From Haliscomenobacter sp041740695 (GTDB lineage Bacteria; Bacteroidota; Bacteroidia; Chitinophagales; Saprospiraceae), in the NCBI RefSeq assembly GCF_041740695.1, contig NZ_JBGSLK010000074.1:1-64000 (forward strand): a stretch of 64,000 nucleotides of DNA. The letters are read 5' to 3'. Both the position numbers and the translations under genes were made by a program. The notes under the pieces are model-generated. The model did no database searches. It was not told the origin of the DNA and saw only the letters and a program-made list of their open reading frames with translations. This document shows positions 14,473 to 23,876 of this stretch, piece after piece (position 1 is the first letter of the stretch; each line of letters opens with the position of its first letter).

Positions 14473-16143
14473 ATGGCTTCCGATAAAAAACCCATCATTT
14501 TTTCCATCGACGACGATCCACAAGTACTGCGCTCGCTCAAGAATGATTTGCGCAACGCCTACAAAAGTGAATACCGCATCTTCAGCACCGATTCACCCCT
14601 GGAGGCACTGAAAAGTTTACCCGATCTAAAAAAGCAAGGTGAAACAGTGGCGCTGTTTTTGTCCGACCAACGCATGCCCAACATGTTGGGGGTGGAGTTT
14701 CTGGAGCAAGCCAAAAGGTATTTTCCAGAAGCTAAGCGGGTGTTGCTCACCGCTTATTCAGATACCGAAGCGGCCATTCGCGCCATCAACAATGTGGGGC
14801 TGGATCACTACCTGATCAAACCCTGGGATCCACCCAGTGAAAAACTGTATCCGGTCATCGACAAACTCCTGGATCAATGGCAAAACAACTACATTCCTGA
14901 ATTCCACGGCATCCGGCTGATTGGGTACCAGTATGTTCCAAAATCGCACGAAATCAAGGATTTTTTGGCCGGAAATCTCTTTCATTACCAATGGCTTGAC
15001 ATTGAAAACGATGAAAGAGCCAAAGAATGGCTGACCCTCCACAACCTGGAAACGAAGGACTTACCCCTGGTTTTATTAGAGGACGGCAGCCCGCTGGTAA
15101 ATCCCAGCATTCCCGAGTTGGCCACAAAATTGGGCCTGGCTACCCAGGCATTGCAGGAAACTTACGACGTCACCATCATTGGTGCTGGGCCTGCTGGCCT
15201 GGCTGCGGCAGTATATGGTGGCTCGGAGGGCTTAAAAACCTTGTTGATTGAGCGCCGAGCACCGGGTGGACAGGCTGGTACAAGTTCGCGCATTGAAAAC
15301 TACCTCGGTTTTCCCGATGGATTGAGTGGGTCCGATCTTACCCGCCGAGCCATCACTCAGGCCGTCCGCCTGGGCGCTGAGTTTTTATCCTCAACGGGGG
15401 TGGATAAAATTGAGATTGAAGGCAATTACAAAAAACTGACCCTCAAGGATGGCAATCAGATCAACACCAAAAGTGTAATCATTGCCACCGGGGTGGACTA
15501 TCGTAAATTGCCCGCCAAGGGGGCGGATCAATTCACTGGAGCGGGCGTGTATTACGGCGCAGCCACCACCGAAGCCAATGCCTGTCGCGACAAGCAGATT
15601 TATGTGGTAGGCGGCGGCAACTCTGCTGGGCAGGGTGCCGTGTATCTTTCCCAATTTGCGAACAAAGTCCACATCGTCATTCGCCGCGAAGACCTGACCG
15701 CTACCATGTCTTCCTACCTGATTGACCAAATCAAGGCCATTCCCAACATCGAAATTTTGGGTAAAACTGAAATCATCGAGGCCCTGGGACACGACTTTCT
15801 GGAATGTGTCGTACTGGAAAACGTGGAAACCAAAACAACCCGTCAGGTCAAAGCGGATTCTTTGTTCATCTTCATCGGCACCCGCCCCGCTTCGGAGTGG
15901 TTGCCTTCCAACATTCTCTTAGACGACAAGGGCTTCATCGAAACGGGCAAGGAACTCAAACAATATCCCCAATTCAAATCGATCTGGAAACGCCAGCGCG
16001 AACCCTTCCTGTTGGAAACCTGCCAACCCGGGGTTTTTGCCGCCGGGGATGTACGCGCTGGAGCGATGAATCGGGTGGCTTCAGCAGTGGGTGAAGGGGC
16101 AATGGCGATTAAGTTTGTGCATGAGTATTTGGCGGAGGTGTAA
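14473..16143 (+). CDS. Response regulator fused to thioredoxin-reductase-like flavoprotein
   Basis: A 556-residue three-part fusion. Residues 7-135 are a receiver domain (DDD at 13-15, phospho-acceptor D65 in LSDQRMPN, lysine in LIKPWD). Residues 145-222 look like a glutaredoxin-fold linker (GYQYVPKSHEIKDFL...DLPLVLLEDGSPL) without active cysteines. Residues 230-556 are a TrxR-like FAD/NAD(P) module (TIIGAGPAGLAAA, YVVGGGNSAGQGA, GVFAAGDVRAGA). Where thioredoxin reductase has CATC, this protein has GAAT (about 362-365), so it cannot reduce thioredoxin in the usual way. Known in databases as a fused response regulator/thioredoxin-disulfide reductase. Probably receives phosphate from the adjacent kinase and couples it to a redox output. 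Confidence 0.93.
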   Translation: MASDKKPIIFSIDDDPQVLRSLKNDLRNAYKSEYRIFSTDSPLEALKSLPDLKKQGETVALFLSDQRMPNMLGVEFLEQAKRYFPEAKRVLLTAYSDTEAAIRAINNVGLDHYLIKPWDPPSEKLYPVIDKLLDQWQNNYIPEFHGIRLIGYQYVPKSHEIKDFLAGNLFHYQWLDIENDERAKEWLTLHNLETKDLPLVLLEDGSPLVNPSIPELATKLGLATQALQETYDVTIIGAGPAGLAAAVYGGSEGLKTLLIERRAPGGQAGTSSRIENYLGFPDGLSGSDLTRRAITQAVRLGAEFLSSTGVDKIEIEGNYKKLTLKDGNQINTKSVIIATGVDYRKLPAKGADQFTGAGVYYGAATTEANACRDKQIYVVGGGNSAGQGAVYLSQFANKVHIVIRREDLTATMSSYLIDQIKAIPNIEILGKTEIIEALGHDFLECVVLENVETKTTRQVKADSLFIFIGTRPASEWLPSNILLDDKGFIETGKELKQYPQFKSIWKRQREPFLLETCQPGVFAAGDVRAGAMNRVASAVGEGAMAIKFVHEYLAEV

Positions 16144-16176
16144 GCCATTAAGGTTTGTATTTCAAATGATTCTTAT

Positions 16177-16214
16177 AGGCACGATGTGGTGATATCGCTT
16201 CGTGCCTTCATTTT
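16177..16214 (+). terminator. Intrinsic terminator after the REC-flavoprotein gene
   Basis: Stem aggcacga with tcgtgcct, a partly self-complementary loop, then tcatttttt. It lies 34 nt downstream of the stop codon and ends the egt/two-component block. Confidence 0.7.
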
Positions 16215-16287
16215 TTATGATGCGCCTAAGGCCTGTCGATTCACAAAACCGTACATTAATTGGATTCGGCTTCGCCAAATCTATTCA

Positions 16288-16413
16288 ACACGACGACACA
16301 ACGCAACGACGACACGACGTCCTCAGTGCTGCGCGCTGAGTTTCCCCAACGCTTGGCGTTGGGTGGTAGCGGGAGCTAATCGTCGTGTCGTCGTTGCGTT
16401 GTGTCGTTGTGTT
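16288..16413. repeat. Composite palindrome D with acgac/acaac words
   Basis: A left arm (16288-16319) of repeated cgac/caac words is mirrored at 31 of 32 positions by 16382-16413. The loop holds two further hairpins: ctcagtgctgcgcgctgag, and cccaacgc with gcgttggg. An open frame of about 120 codons runs through it, but its product is low-complexity and is not accepted as a gene. Confidence 0.85.
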
Positions 16414-16718
16414 AATACCAAGCAGCGAAGCTGCGCCAAAGCGCTAGATTTAGAAGATGGCAGCCCACTTCTTTCAAGATCGAGAGTTCTGAGGCTAAAA
16501 GCACAATCTCGCATTCAATGGGTGGATTTATGGTTTAGGTTCCTTAGGTGGTAAAAAAGAAAAAGACCTGCGAAGCAGGGCATTTCCCCAACAACTCAGA
16601 CCCCCATACCTACAATTCAATGTCCTTTTGCCACAGCTCGGCAGCTTTCGCTGTCTTAGCCAATAAGTTACCTTTACCTTTACCACAGATTCACCCAAAC
16701 ATTGAATTGTAGTTGATC
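16414..16718. other. Noncoding leader upstream of the efflux operon
   Basis: No gene seen. It holds a solitary half-arm (16535-16558, ttaggttccttaggtggt then a-run) matching 22 of 24 bases of the left arm of the palindrome at 38756. It also holds a small hairpin cctgcgaagcagg (about 16567-16579) and a 14-bp perfect inverted repeat, ctacaattcaatgt (16610-16623) with acattgaattgtag (16699-16712). The latter ends 6 nt before the tolC-like ATG and could sequester or expose the start region in the mRNA, or be a regulator site pair. Confidence 0.5.
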
Positions 16719-18104
16719 ATGAAAACACCAAGGTCCCCACTCATACGTGGAATCATCCGACTGTTCTTTTTCCCGCTACTGTTTTTGCCCCTGATCGTTG
16801 TGGGGCAGTCCAACCCACTGGATGCCTACATCCAGGAAGCCATCCAAAACAGCCACGCCCTCAAAGAAAAGCAATTTGTGCTGGAGCGCAACCTGCTGGC
16901 GCTGGAAGAAGCCAAACGATTGTATTATCCCACCGTCAATTTGAACGGAACCTATACCCTCGCGGCAGGTGGCCGTCGACTGGAGTTTCCAGTTGGGGAT
17001 TTGCTGAACCCCGTGTATTCCACCCTCAATCAAATGACCAACAGCAACCAATTTCCCCAAATTGAAAACGTCAACGAGTTGCTGGCCCCCAATAATTTTT
17101 ACGACATCAAGGTGCGCACTCAGCAGCCCATCATCAATGCCGAAATCAAGATCAACCGCAGCATCAAAAGTGCCCAGGTGTCCCTCCAGGAAATCGACAT
17201 GCAGGTGTACCGCCGCGAATTGGCAAAAAACGTAAAACTGGCCTACTACCAATACCTCCAGGCGCGGGAAGCCGCCCAGATTTACCAAAATGCCACCCAA
17301 TTGCTCCAGGAAAGCAAACGGGTCAACGAAAGTCTGGTGCGCAACGACAAAGCCATCCCCAGCGTGATCACCCGCAGCAATTCCGAGATTGCCGCCGTAG
17401 AAGCCCAGGCCGTAGAAGCCCGTAACCAACAGCGCAACGCCGCAGCCTATTTCAATCACTTGCTGGGCCGCAGCCTCGATCAAACCATTGCCATTGATAC
17501 CATCCAAATAGTTCAGGGGGGCGACCGTATTTTAGTGAGCGAACAGGAAGGTCGCCCCTTTATTTTTGAAAACCGCGAAGAAATTGTCCAGTTGAACAAG
17601 GCCCAGGAGATCAATCAACTGGTGGTCAACCTGGAAGAAACCTACCGCAAACCCAAGCTGGGTGCCCAACTCGATGTAGGTTCCCAAGCGTTCGGCCTGG
17701 ATGTAGGCCCTTACGCGCTGCTGGGCATTTCCCTCGAAATCCCCCTCTGGACGGCCAACCGCAACAAACTACAAGTGCAACAAGCCGCCAGCAACGTCAG
17801 TGCCCTGAATGAGCAAATCGCCCAGGTCAAAGACCAGATTCAACTCCAAATCCGCATTGCCCAAAACGCCGTACAAGCCGAGCAGGAAATACTGCAAAGT
17901 TACAACACCCAGCAGGACGCCGCCCGCCAGTACTACCGCGACACCTTTCGCCGCTACAAAGAAGGAGTGACCAGTTACATCGAATTGCTTGACGCCCGCA
18001 CCCAGGTCACCAACCTCGATGTGCGCCGTTCCATCTCCTACTACAACGTGCTGATGCGCAAAGCTGAACTGGAACGCGCCCTGGCAGCTTATCCTTTGAA
18101 ATAA
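16719..18104 (+). CDS. TolC-family outer membrane efflux protein
   Basis: Outer-membrane channel of a tripartite efflux pump. The 461-residue product has a signal sequence (hydrophobic stretch FFFPLLFLPLIVVGQS), then two helical repeat halves rich in coiled-coil heptads, with the usual AxQYYRDTFRRYKEGVTSYIELLDA signature near the end. I chose the ATG at 16719; the open frame starts two codons earlier at a TTG. It is first in the operon with the adaptor (18222) and RND pump (19299). A composite palindrome begins 3 nt after its stop. Confidence 0.93.
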   Translation: MKTPRSPLIRGIIRLFFFPLLFLPLIVVGQSNPLDAYIQEAIQNSHALKEKQFVLERNLLALEEAKRLYYPTVNLNGTYTLAAGGRRLEFPVGDLLNPVYSTLNQMTNSNQFPQIENVNELLAPNNFYDIKVRTQQPIINAEIKINRSIKSAQVSLQEIDMQVYRRELAKNVKLAYYQYLQAREAAQIYQNATQLLQESKRVNESLVRNDKAIPSVITRSNSEIAAVEAQAVEARNQQRNAAAYFNHLLGRSLDQTIAIDTIQIVQGGDRILVSEQEGRPFIFENREEIVQLNKAQEINQLVVNLEETYRKPKLGAQLDVGSQAFGLDVGPYALLGISLEIPLWTANRNKLQVQQAASNVSALNEQIAQVKDQIQLQIRIAQNAVQAEQEILQSYNTQQDAARQYYRDTFRRYKEGVTSYIELLDARTQVTNLDVRRSISYYNVLMRKAELERALAAYPLK

Positions 18105-18106
18105 TC

Positions 18107-18193
18107 TCGGATTTCGAGATTTCGGATTTCGGAGTCGCGTTGCCTTTTTGATGCAAAGCCAGCCCGAAATCCGAAATCGCATATCCGAAACCC
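18107..18193. repeat. Composite palindrome E with ttcggat words
   Basis: The left arm tcggatttcgagatttcgg... (18107-18132) is answered by ...ccgaaatccgaaatcgcatatccgaaa (18163-18193). It is the least regular of the set. It lies within an operon, between the outer-membrane channel and the adaptor gene, so it must allow at least some read-through if the three genes are co-transcribed. Confidence 0.7.
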
Positions 18194-18221
18194 TATATCT
18201 CCAATTTTACAATTTATTGTC

Positions 18222-19271
18222 ATGAAAATACAGTTTTTTCCCTTACTTCTCTCCTTGTTGATTTTGGCAGCCTGCGGCAAAAAAGACCACAGCACCGAGA
18301 CCAACAAACCCGCACCCGACACTTCGATTCCCGTAAAAATTGTAGACGTCAGCAGCGAAGTCATCTCCGTACCTGTACAAGTTTCGGGGATCGTGTCTGC
18401 GTCCAACGAAGCCCGGCCTGCATTTAAAACTGGCGGCATCATCGCCCGTATTTTGGTTGAGGAAGGTGCTTTCGTGCGCCAAGGTCAACTGTTGGCGACC
18501 CTCAACCTCACCGAAATCAATGCCCAGGTACAGCAAGCCAACGAAGCCGTTGGTAAATCCAACCGCGACCTCACCCGCGCCAAAAACCTCTACGCCGATA
18601 GTGTGGCCACCTTGGAACAGGTGCAAGATGCTACCACGGGTTTGAGTGTTGCAGAGCAAAATTTACAAATTGCCCGCTACAACCAGAGTTATTCCGAAAT
18701 CCGCTCGCCGATCAGCGGCAAAGTGGTCAAAAAACTGATGAACCAGGGTGAAGTGGTCGGTCCGGGCACGCCCGTATTTTACATCCTCGGATCAGCCCAG
18801 GCCGATTGGGTGGTCAAAAGTGGCTTGGTTGACCGGGATTGGGCCAGACTCAGACTGGGCGACCGCGCCGAAGTACGTCTGGATGCTTACCCCAACCGCA
18901 ATTTCACCGCTAAAGTCAAGCAATTAGCCGACGTCGGCAATCCACAAAGTGGCACTTTTGACGCTGAGTTTTCCTTCACTGGTACGATGCCGCGCCTGGC
19001 GGTTGGCCTGATTGCCTCCTTGAATATTTACCCCAAAGAGGATGGTGCACACCCCATCGTGCCCATTGATGCTTTGGTGGAAAGTAGTGGCACCAAAGCC
19101 TTCGTCTACGTGTTGCAAAGCGACAATACGGTCAAACGTACCGAAGTGAGCATCGGACAAATTTTTGAAAACAAAGCCATCATCGCCTCTGGATTGACTG
19201 CGGGAAGCCAGGTTGTTACTTCGGGTGCGCCGTATTTGGAGGATGGGAGTAAAGTCAAAGTGATCCAATAA
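18222..19271 (+). CDS. RND efflux periplasmic adaptor (membrane fusion protein), lipoprotein
   Basis: Links the inner-membrane RND pump to the TolC-like channel. The 349-residue product has a lipoprotein signal with LAAC and the lipidated cysteine at residue 18. It is followed by a beta-barrel/lipoyl region (ARPAFKTGGIIARILVEEGAFVRQGQLLATL), a helical hairpin (about 105-150), the second lipoyl half (YSEIRSPISGKVVKKLMNQGEVVGPGTPVF) and a membrane-proximal domain. The order and size are normal for HlyD/AcrA proteins. It lies 27 nt upstream of the RND gene and is certainly co-transcribed with it. Confidence 0.94.
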   Translation: MKIQFFPLLLSLLILAACGKKDHSTETNKPAPDTSIPVKIVDVSSEVISVPVQVSGIVSASNEARPAFKTGGIIARILVEEGAFVRQGQLLATLNLTEINAQVQQANEAVGKSNRDLTRAKNLYADSVATLEQVQDATTGLSVAEQNLQIARYNQSYSEIRSPISGKVVKKLMNQGEVVGPGTPVFYILGSAQADWVVKSGLVDRDWARLRLGDRAEVRLDAYPNRNFTAKVKQLADVGNPQSGTFDAEFSFTGTMPRLAVGLIASLNIYPKEDGAHPIVPIDALVESSGTKAFVYVLQSDNTVKRTEVSIGQIFENKAIIASGLTAGSQVVTSGAPYLEDGSKVKVIQ

Positions 19272-19298
19272 ACCCTAAACGACCCGAACCTTTCCAAG

Positions 19299-22200
19299 AT
19301 GAAAATAGCCGAATTTTCCGTCAAAAATTACCAGTTCACCATCATCATTTTTGTGATGGTGCTGTTGCTGGGGCTCAGCGCCCTGTTCAATATGCCAAGG
19401 GGTGAAGATCCACCTTTTGGTGCCCCCATCTTTGTGGTCTTGGCCGTCTATCCCGGAGCAAGTCCGGAAGACATCGAAGAACTGCTGGCCGACCCCATCG
19501 AAGATGCCCTTTCCGAACTGGAAGACATCAAAAAGATCAACACCGACTGCGACGATGGTTTGCTGCGCCTGCAACTGGAATTCACTTACGGAGTAGACGT
19601 GGACGCCAAAAACAACGACGTCATCCGGGAAGTGAACCGTTTGCGCAGCAGCCTGCCCGATGACCTTTTGCTCCTGGACATCATCCGGGCTTCTTCTTCC
19701 GATGTGGCCATTTTACAAACCGCCATTACTTCGCCCACTGCTTCTTTTGAATCCATGAAAGAACAGGGTGAAGAATTGAAAAAACGTTTGGAAAAAATCC
19801 GCGACCTCAAGGAAATTGAAATCCAAGCTTACCCCGAGCGGGAGGTAAAAGTGGAAGTTAATTTGGAAAAAATGGCCCAAAACCGCCTGGGTTTGAACCA
19901 GGTATTGGGCGCCATTCAGGCCAACAACGTCAACATTCCCGGTGGCAGCGTGGATGTGGGTTCTAAAAAATTCAACATCGAAACCACCAGCAGTCTTGAA
20001 AATCTGGACGATTTGCGCAGCGTCGTGGTGCAAAGCACCTCGGAAGGGCGGGTCGTTTACTTGCGCGACATCGCCAATGTGCAATACGGCGAGGCCGACG
20101 AAGCCCACATCGCCCGCTTCAACGGCACCCGCGCCATTTGGGTGATCACCAAGTTGAAAGACCGCAAAAACATCATCCAGGCCGACGAAAAAATCAAACC
20201 TGTCGTCGCTGAATTTGCTAAAGAACTACCCGCCGACATGAAGTTGGATACGGGTTTTGACCAAGCAGTGAATGTGGAGCACCGTTTGGGTGGCCTGGGG
20301 CGTGACTTTGCCATCGCCGTATTTTTGGTGATGTTGACCCTGGTGCCCCTAGGTTGGCGGGCTTCGCTGGTGGTGATGATTTCCATACCCTTGTCCTTGT
20401 CGATTGGGTTGGCCATGCTCAATTTCTTTGGCTATACGCTCAATCAGTTGAGTATCGTAGGTTTAGTAGTATCGCTGGGTTTATTGGTGGACGACAGCAT
20501 TGTAATCGTGGAAAACATCGAGCGCTTCCTGCGCATGGGCTATAGCCGCAAGGATGCAGCAATTTTGGCCACCAAGCAGATTGGCGTAGCCGTGGTAGGT
20601 TGTACTGCCACTTTGATCCTGGCCTTTTTGCCCCTCGCCTTTTTGCCGGAAGGTTCTGGCGAGTTCATCCGCAGTTTGCCCATGGCCGTGATGCTGACCG
20701 TGATTGCCTCCCTGTTTGTGGCCATTACCATCATCCCGTTTTTGTCCAGCATGTTGTTGCGCCAGCACGAGCAGGCGGAAGGCAATTTTTTCATGCGGGC
20801 CTTCAAACGGTATTTGAACGATCCTTACCGGGTGGTTTTGTTGTGGGGCTTCCGCCATCCATTTCTGACCCTTTTGTTTACGGGTTTGATTTTTATGGGC
20901 AGTTTGATGTTGGTACCCAGCATTGGCTTCAGCTTGTTCCCTGCATCGGAAAAACCGATGTTCAACGTGGACATTGAAACACCACTGGGTACCAGCTTGA
21001 AAGAAACCGACCGCATTACCCGCAAAGTAGAGGCGGAATTGTGGCGGCACTCGCGCGTGCGCACCGTGAGTACGAACGTAGGCAAAGGCAACCCTCGGGT
21101 GTATTACAACGAGTTTCAACGCAACCAAGCCCCCAACTACGCCCAGCTCTTCGTACAGGTAGAACAGGAAATGCAAGTGCCCGAAATTGTGGCCCTCACG
21201 GATAGTTTACGACTGGCCTTTGATCAATATCCCGGGGCAAAAATTCAGGTGCGTCGCTTCCAGCAAGGTGCGCCAGTAGCTGCCCCCATCGAAATGCGAA
21301 TTTTGGGAGACAACCTGGACACCCTGCGCAAACTGGCTTTTGTGGTGGAAAAAATGGTCAAAAGTACCGACGGCACCGTTTATGTGACCAATCCGCTGCA
21401 AACCCAAAAAACCGACCTCAAGGTCATCATCAATCGTGAAAAATCGGGGCTCTTGGGCATTCCGGTAGCGGAAGTAGCGCGTACAATCCGCATGGGCATC
21501 GCGGGTTTGGATGTGAGTGAATTCCGCACCAACGAGGGGGAAGAATATTCGATAAAAGTGTCGGTAGCGCGTACCGAACAAGAAGCGCTGGAGGTTTTTT
21601 CCCGCATTTACATCACTTCATTGAGTGGGGCATTGATCCCCTTGAACCAGATTGCGAAACTGGAATTGGGCGCTTCACCTTCACAGTTGCGGCACTTCAA
21701 CAAGGAGCGTTACGTAGGCATTACCAGTTTTGTCAAAACGGGCTACAACACTGCTCAACTGACCGATGAAATCCTCGCCAAACTGGCCGAGTATCCCTTC
21801 CCAAAAGGTTACACATATGCCGCGGGCGGTGAAAGGGAAAGTGCGGCGGAATCCTTTGGGGGCATCGAGACCATCATCATCATTTCCATCTTTGGTTTGC
21901 TGGGGATTTTGGTGCTCGAATTCCGGACTTTTAAAAGTACGATCATCGTGTTGTCGGTGATTCCCCTGGGCATCATTGGGGCACTGACCATGCTTTGGCT
22001 GATTGGCGAAACCTTGTCCTTTGTGGCGACCATTGGTATGATTGCCCTGGTGGGGATTGAGATCAAAAACTCGATCCTGTTGGTGGACTACACCAACCAG
22101 TTGCGAGAACAGGGCATGCCCCTGGAGCAAGCAATTACGGAAGGCGCCGAGACGCGCTTTTTGCCCATCCTGCTGACGACCATTACGGCCATTGGGGGTT

Positions 22201-22391
22201 TGATTCCGCTGGTGTTGGAAAACTCGCCGCTGATTTCGCCACTGGCTTGGGTTTTGATTGGGGGGTTGATTAGTTCAACGTTGTTGAGCCGTATTGTGAC
22301 GCCGCTGTTGTACAAGTTGTTGCCGCCGAAGGTGGAGGTGAAAAACGTTGTCGAAGATATCGATGAAGCAAATTTGGAATTGGCACATTGA
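19299..22391 (+). CDS. RND-family efflux permease (AcrB/HAE1-like)
   Basis: Proton-driven inner-membrane pump. The 1030-residue product begins at the cytosolic edge of TM1 (MKIAEFSVKNYQFTIIIFVMVLLLG), carries two large periplasmic porter/docking regions (about 40-330 and 550-850) and about 12 transmembrane segments. It has the RND motif in TM4 (GLVVSLGLLVDDSIVIVENIERFLRMG) with the paired acidic residues that carry protons. The substrate is unknown; the sequence is of the multidrug rather than clearly the heavy-metal type. It is third gene of the efflux operon, and no regulator is adjacent. A palindrome follows 37 nt after the stop. Confidence 0.95.
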   Translation: MKIAEFSVKNYQFTIIIFVMVLLLGLSALFNMPRGEDPPFGAPIFVVLAVYPGASPEDIEELLADPIEDALSELEDIKKINTDCDDGLLRLQLEFTYGVDVDAKNNDVIREVNRLRSSLPDDLLLLDIIRASSSDVAILQTAITSPTASFESMKEQGEELKKRLEKIRDLKEIEIQAYPEREVKVEVNLEKMAQNRLGLNQVLGAIQANNVNIPGGSVDVGSKKFNIETTSSLENLDDLRSVVVQSTSEGRVVYLRDIANVQYGEADEAHIARFNGTRAIWVITKLKDRKNIIQADEKIKPVVAEFAKELPADMKLDTGFDQAVNVEHRLGGLGRDFAIAVFLVMLTLVPLGWRASLVVMISIPLSLSIGLAMLNFFGYTLNQLSIVGLVVSLGLLVDDSIVIVENIERFLRMGYSRKDAAILATKQIGVAVVGCTATLILAFLPLAFLPEGSGEFIRSLPMAVMLTVIASLFVAITIIPFLSSMLLRQHEQAEGNFFMRAFKRYLNDPYRVVLLWGFRHPFLTLLFTGLIFMGSLMLVPSIGFSLFPASEKPMFNVDIETPLGTSLKETDRITRKVEAELWRHSRVRTVSTNVGKGNPRVYYNEFQRNQAPNYAQLFVQVEQEMQVPEIVALTDSLRLAFDQYPGAKIQVRRFQQGAPVAAPIEMRILGDNLDTLRKLAFVVEKMVKSTDGTVYVTNPLQTQKTDLKVIINREKSGLLGIPVAEVARTIRMGIAGLDVSEFRTNEGEEYSIKVSVARTEQEALEVFSRIYITSLSGALIPLNQIAKLELGASPSQLRHFNKERYVGITSFVKTGYNTAQLTDEILAKLAEYPFPKGYTYAAGGERESAAESFGGIETIIIISIFGLLGILVLEFRTFKSTIIVLSVIPLGIIGALTMLWLIGETLSFVATIGMIALVGIEIKNSILLVDYTNQLREQGMPLEQAITEGAETRFLPILLTTITAIGGLIPLVLENSPLISPLAWVLIGGLISSTLLSRIVTPLLYKLLPPKVEVKNVVEDIDEANLELAH

Positions 22392-22427
22392 GCAAGTTTG
22401 TGACAACCCCATAGTAGCTCAAAGTGG

Positions 22428-22543
22428 CATTTTTTTATCACAAAGAAAACACCAAGGGGCACAAAGGACACAAAGTTAGACGTTGACGACGCTTCGCTTT
22501 GTGTCCTTTGTGTCCTCTTTTTTCCCTTTGTGCTAAAAAAATG
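22428..22543. repeat. Composite palindrome F with cacaaag words
   Basis: The left arm catttttttatcacaaag...cacaaaggacacaaag (22428-22475) is mirrored by ctttgtgtcctttgtgtcc...ctttgtgctaaaaaaatg (22497-22543). The loop is gttagacgttgacgacgcttcg. It sits in the convergent gap between the RND pump and anmK. The rest of that 263-nt gap holds nothing I recognise. Confidence 0.85.
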
Positions 22544-22654
22544 TCGTTTTGGCAATGTTTGAAGTAAAGTGATACTCAATCCTCTTTAAAAGTCAAATCA
22601 ATCTCAGTGGATAAGACCGACTGTGAGGCAATTGGTTTGAAATTGAACAGTTTT

Positions 22655-23851
22655 TTAGCCCGGCCAACAAATCTTCCCCATCACCACCGAAGGCACCTTG
22701 TGCCGATCCCCAAAAGAAGTAAACCCTCCTGCCACCGCCTCATTGGCCAAAATGGCAAAAAGCACCGCCTCCTTGGCATCACCCGGCACGCCCAATACAT
22801 CCGTCGACTGAAAACTGCCCCCCGGAAATTGCGCCCGAATCGCTCCAATCAAAGCCGGATTGTGCGCCCCACCACCACTCAAATAGAAAGCAAAAGGTTG
22901 GCTACCAATGGCCCGTTTGATGCCGGCCACAATCGTATCCGCGCTGAATTGCACCAGGGTGCGCAGTAAATCGGGGGCACCCAAATGTTGGGTATTGGTC
23001 TTTTCCTGCGCCGCTTGCAGATAGCCCAAATTGAACACCTCGGGCCCGGTTGTTTTAGGGAAAGGGGCTTCGAAGAAGGGATGGCTTTTTAAAGCATCCA
23101 ATAGGGCAGTATTGATTTGCCCCGATAAGGCAATTTTTCCATCTTCATCGTAATCCAGATTGGGATAAAATTGGCGGGTAATGGCATCCAGCAGGGTATT
23201 GCCCGGTCCGGTATCCGTGGTAAAAACTTTGCCAGCATCCAGGTCGCCGGGCAGGTAAGTGAAGTTAGAAATGCCGCCCATGTTCAGCAAAATGCGGTCT
23301 TCCCCGGCTTTGCCCAGCACAAAATAATCTCCATATACCGCTAGCGGTGCACCTTCGCCCCCCGCCGCAATGTGGCGCATGCGGAAGTCGGCCAAGGTGA
23401 TGATGCCCGTGGTGTGGGCCACGTGATCGCCATCTCCAATTTGTAAGGTCGTATTGCCGTACTCCGCTAGCCCATGTTGGGTTTTGGGCGCGTGGTAAAC
23501 CGTTTGTCCGTGGCTAGCTACCAGGTCTACCTCCGCTGCTGGGATGCCCCATTCCAACAAACAAGCATTGATCATTTGGCCATGCAGGATGCCAATTTTG
23601 GGATTCAGGAGGCAAAGGTCTTGAAAGTCGATTTCCCGTTTGGCAAACACCTGGCGGATTTCCGCTTTGAGCGCTGCATCGTAAGGCACGGTGCTGAATT
23701 TTAACAACTCTACCTGAGTATTGGGTCCTGCGCCACGCAAAGCGCAAAGTGCTACGTCCAAACCATCCAGCGAGGTGCCCGACATCAAACCAATGATGTG
23801 GCGAACGGGCTTTTGTGCGATGTCGTAGAGTTGTTGCAAATATGGGTTCAT
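22655..23851 (-). CDS. anmK: Anhydro-N-acetylmuramic acid kinase
   Basis: Opens and phosphorylates 1,6-anhydro-MurNAc to MurNAc-6-phosphate during recycling of cell-wall fragments; cytosolic. The 398-residue product has the family N-terminus (HIIGLMSGTSLDGLDVALC), DLVASHGQTVYHAP, LNMGGISNFTYL, DTGPGNTLLDA and YLSGGGAHNP, i.e. the ASKHA-fold ATP-binding set. Length and start are normal. It is preceded by an ABC ATPase gene 25 nt upstream on the same strand, so the two may form an operon, though a functional link is not evident. Confidence 0.96.
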   Translation of the reverse strand: MNPYLQQLYDIAQKPVRHIIGLMSGTSLDGLDVALCALRGAGPNTQVELLKFSTVPYDAALKAEIRQVFAKREIDFQDLCLLNPKIGILHGQMINACLLEWGIPAAEVDLVASHGQTVYHAPKTQHGLAEYGNTTLQIGDGDHVAHTTGIITLADFRMRHIAAGGEGAPLAVYGDYFVLGKAGEDRILLNMGGISNFTYLPGDLDAGKVFTTDTGPGNTLLDAITRQFYPNLDYDEDGKIALSGQINTALLDALKSHPFFEAPFPKTTGPEVFNLGYLQAAQEKTNTQHLGAPDLLRTLVQFSADTIVAGIKRAIGSQPFAFYLSGGGAHNPALIGAIRAQFPGGSFQSTDVLGVPGDAKEAVLFAILANEAVAGGFTSFGDRHKVPSVVMGKICWPG

Positions 23852-23876
23852 TGGCAGTTGATTTTGATCAAGCAGT

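Noticed and set aside
16186..16554. 122-codon plus-strand frame in the gap before the efflux operon
   Set aside because: It runs through terminator and palindrome sequence and its product is arginine/threonine-rich low complexity with no signal or domain. It is a by-product of the repeat.
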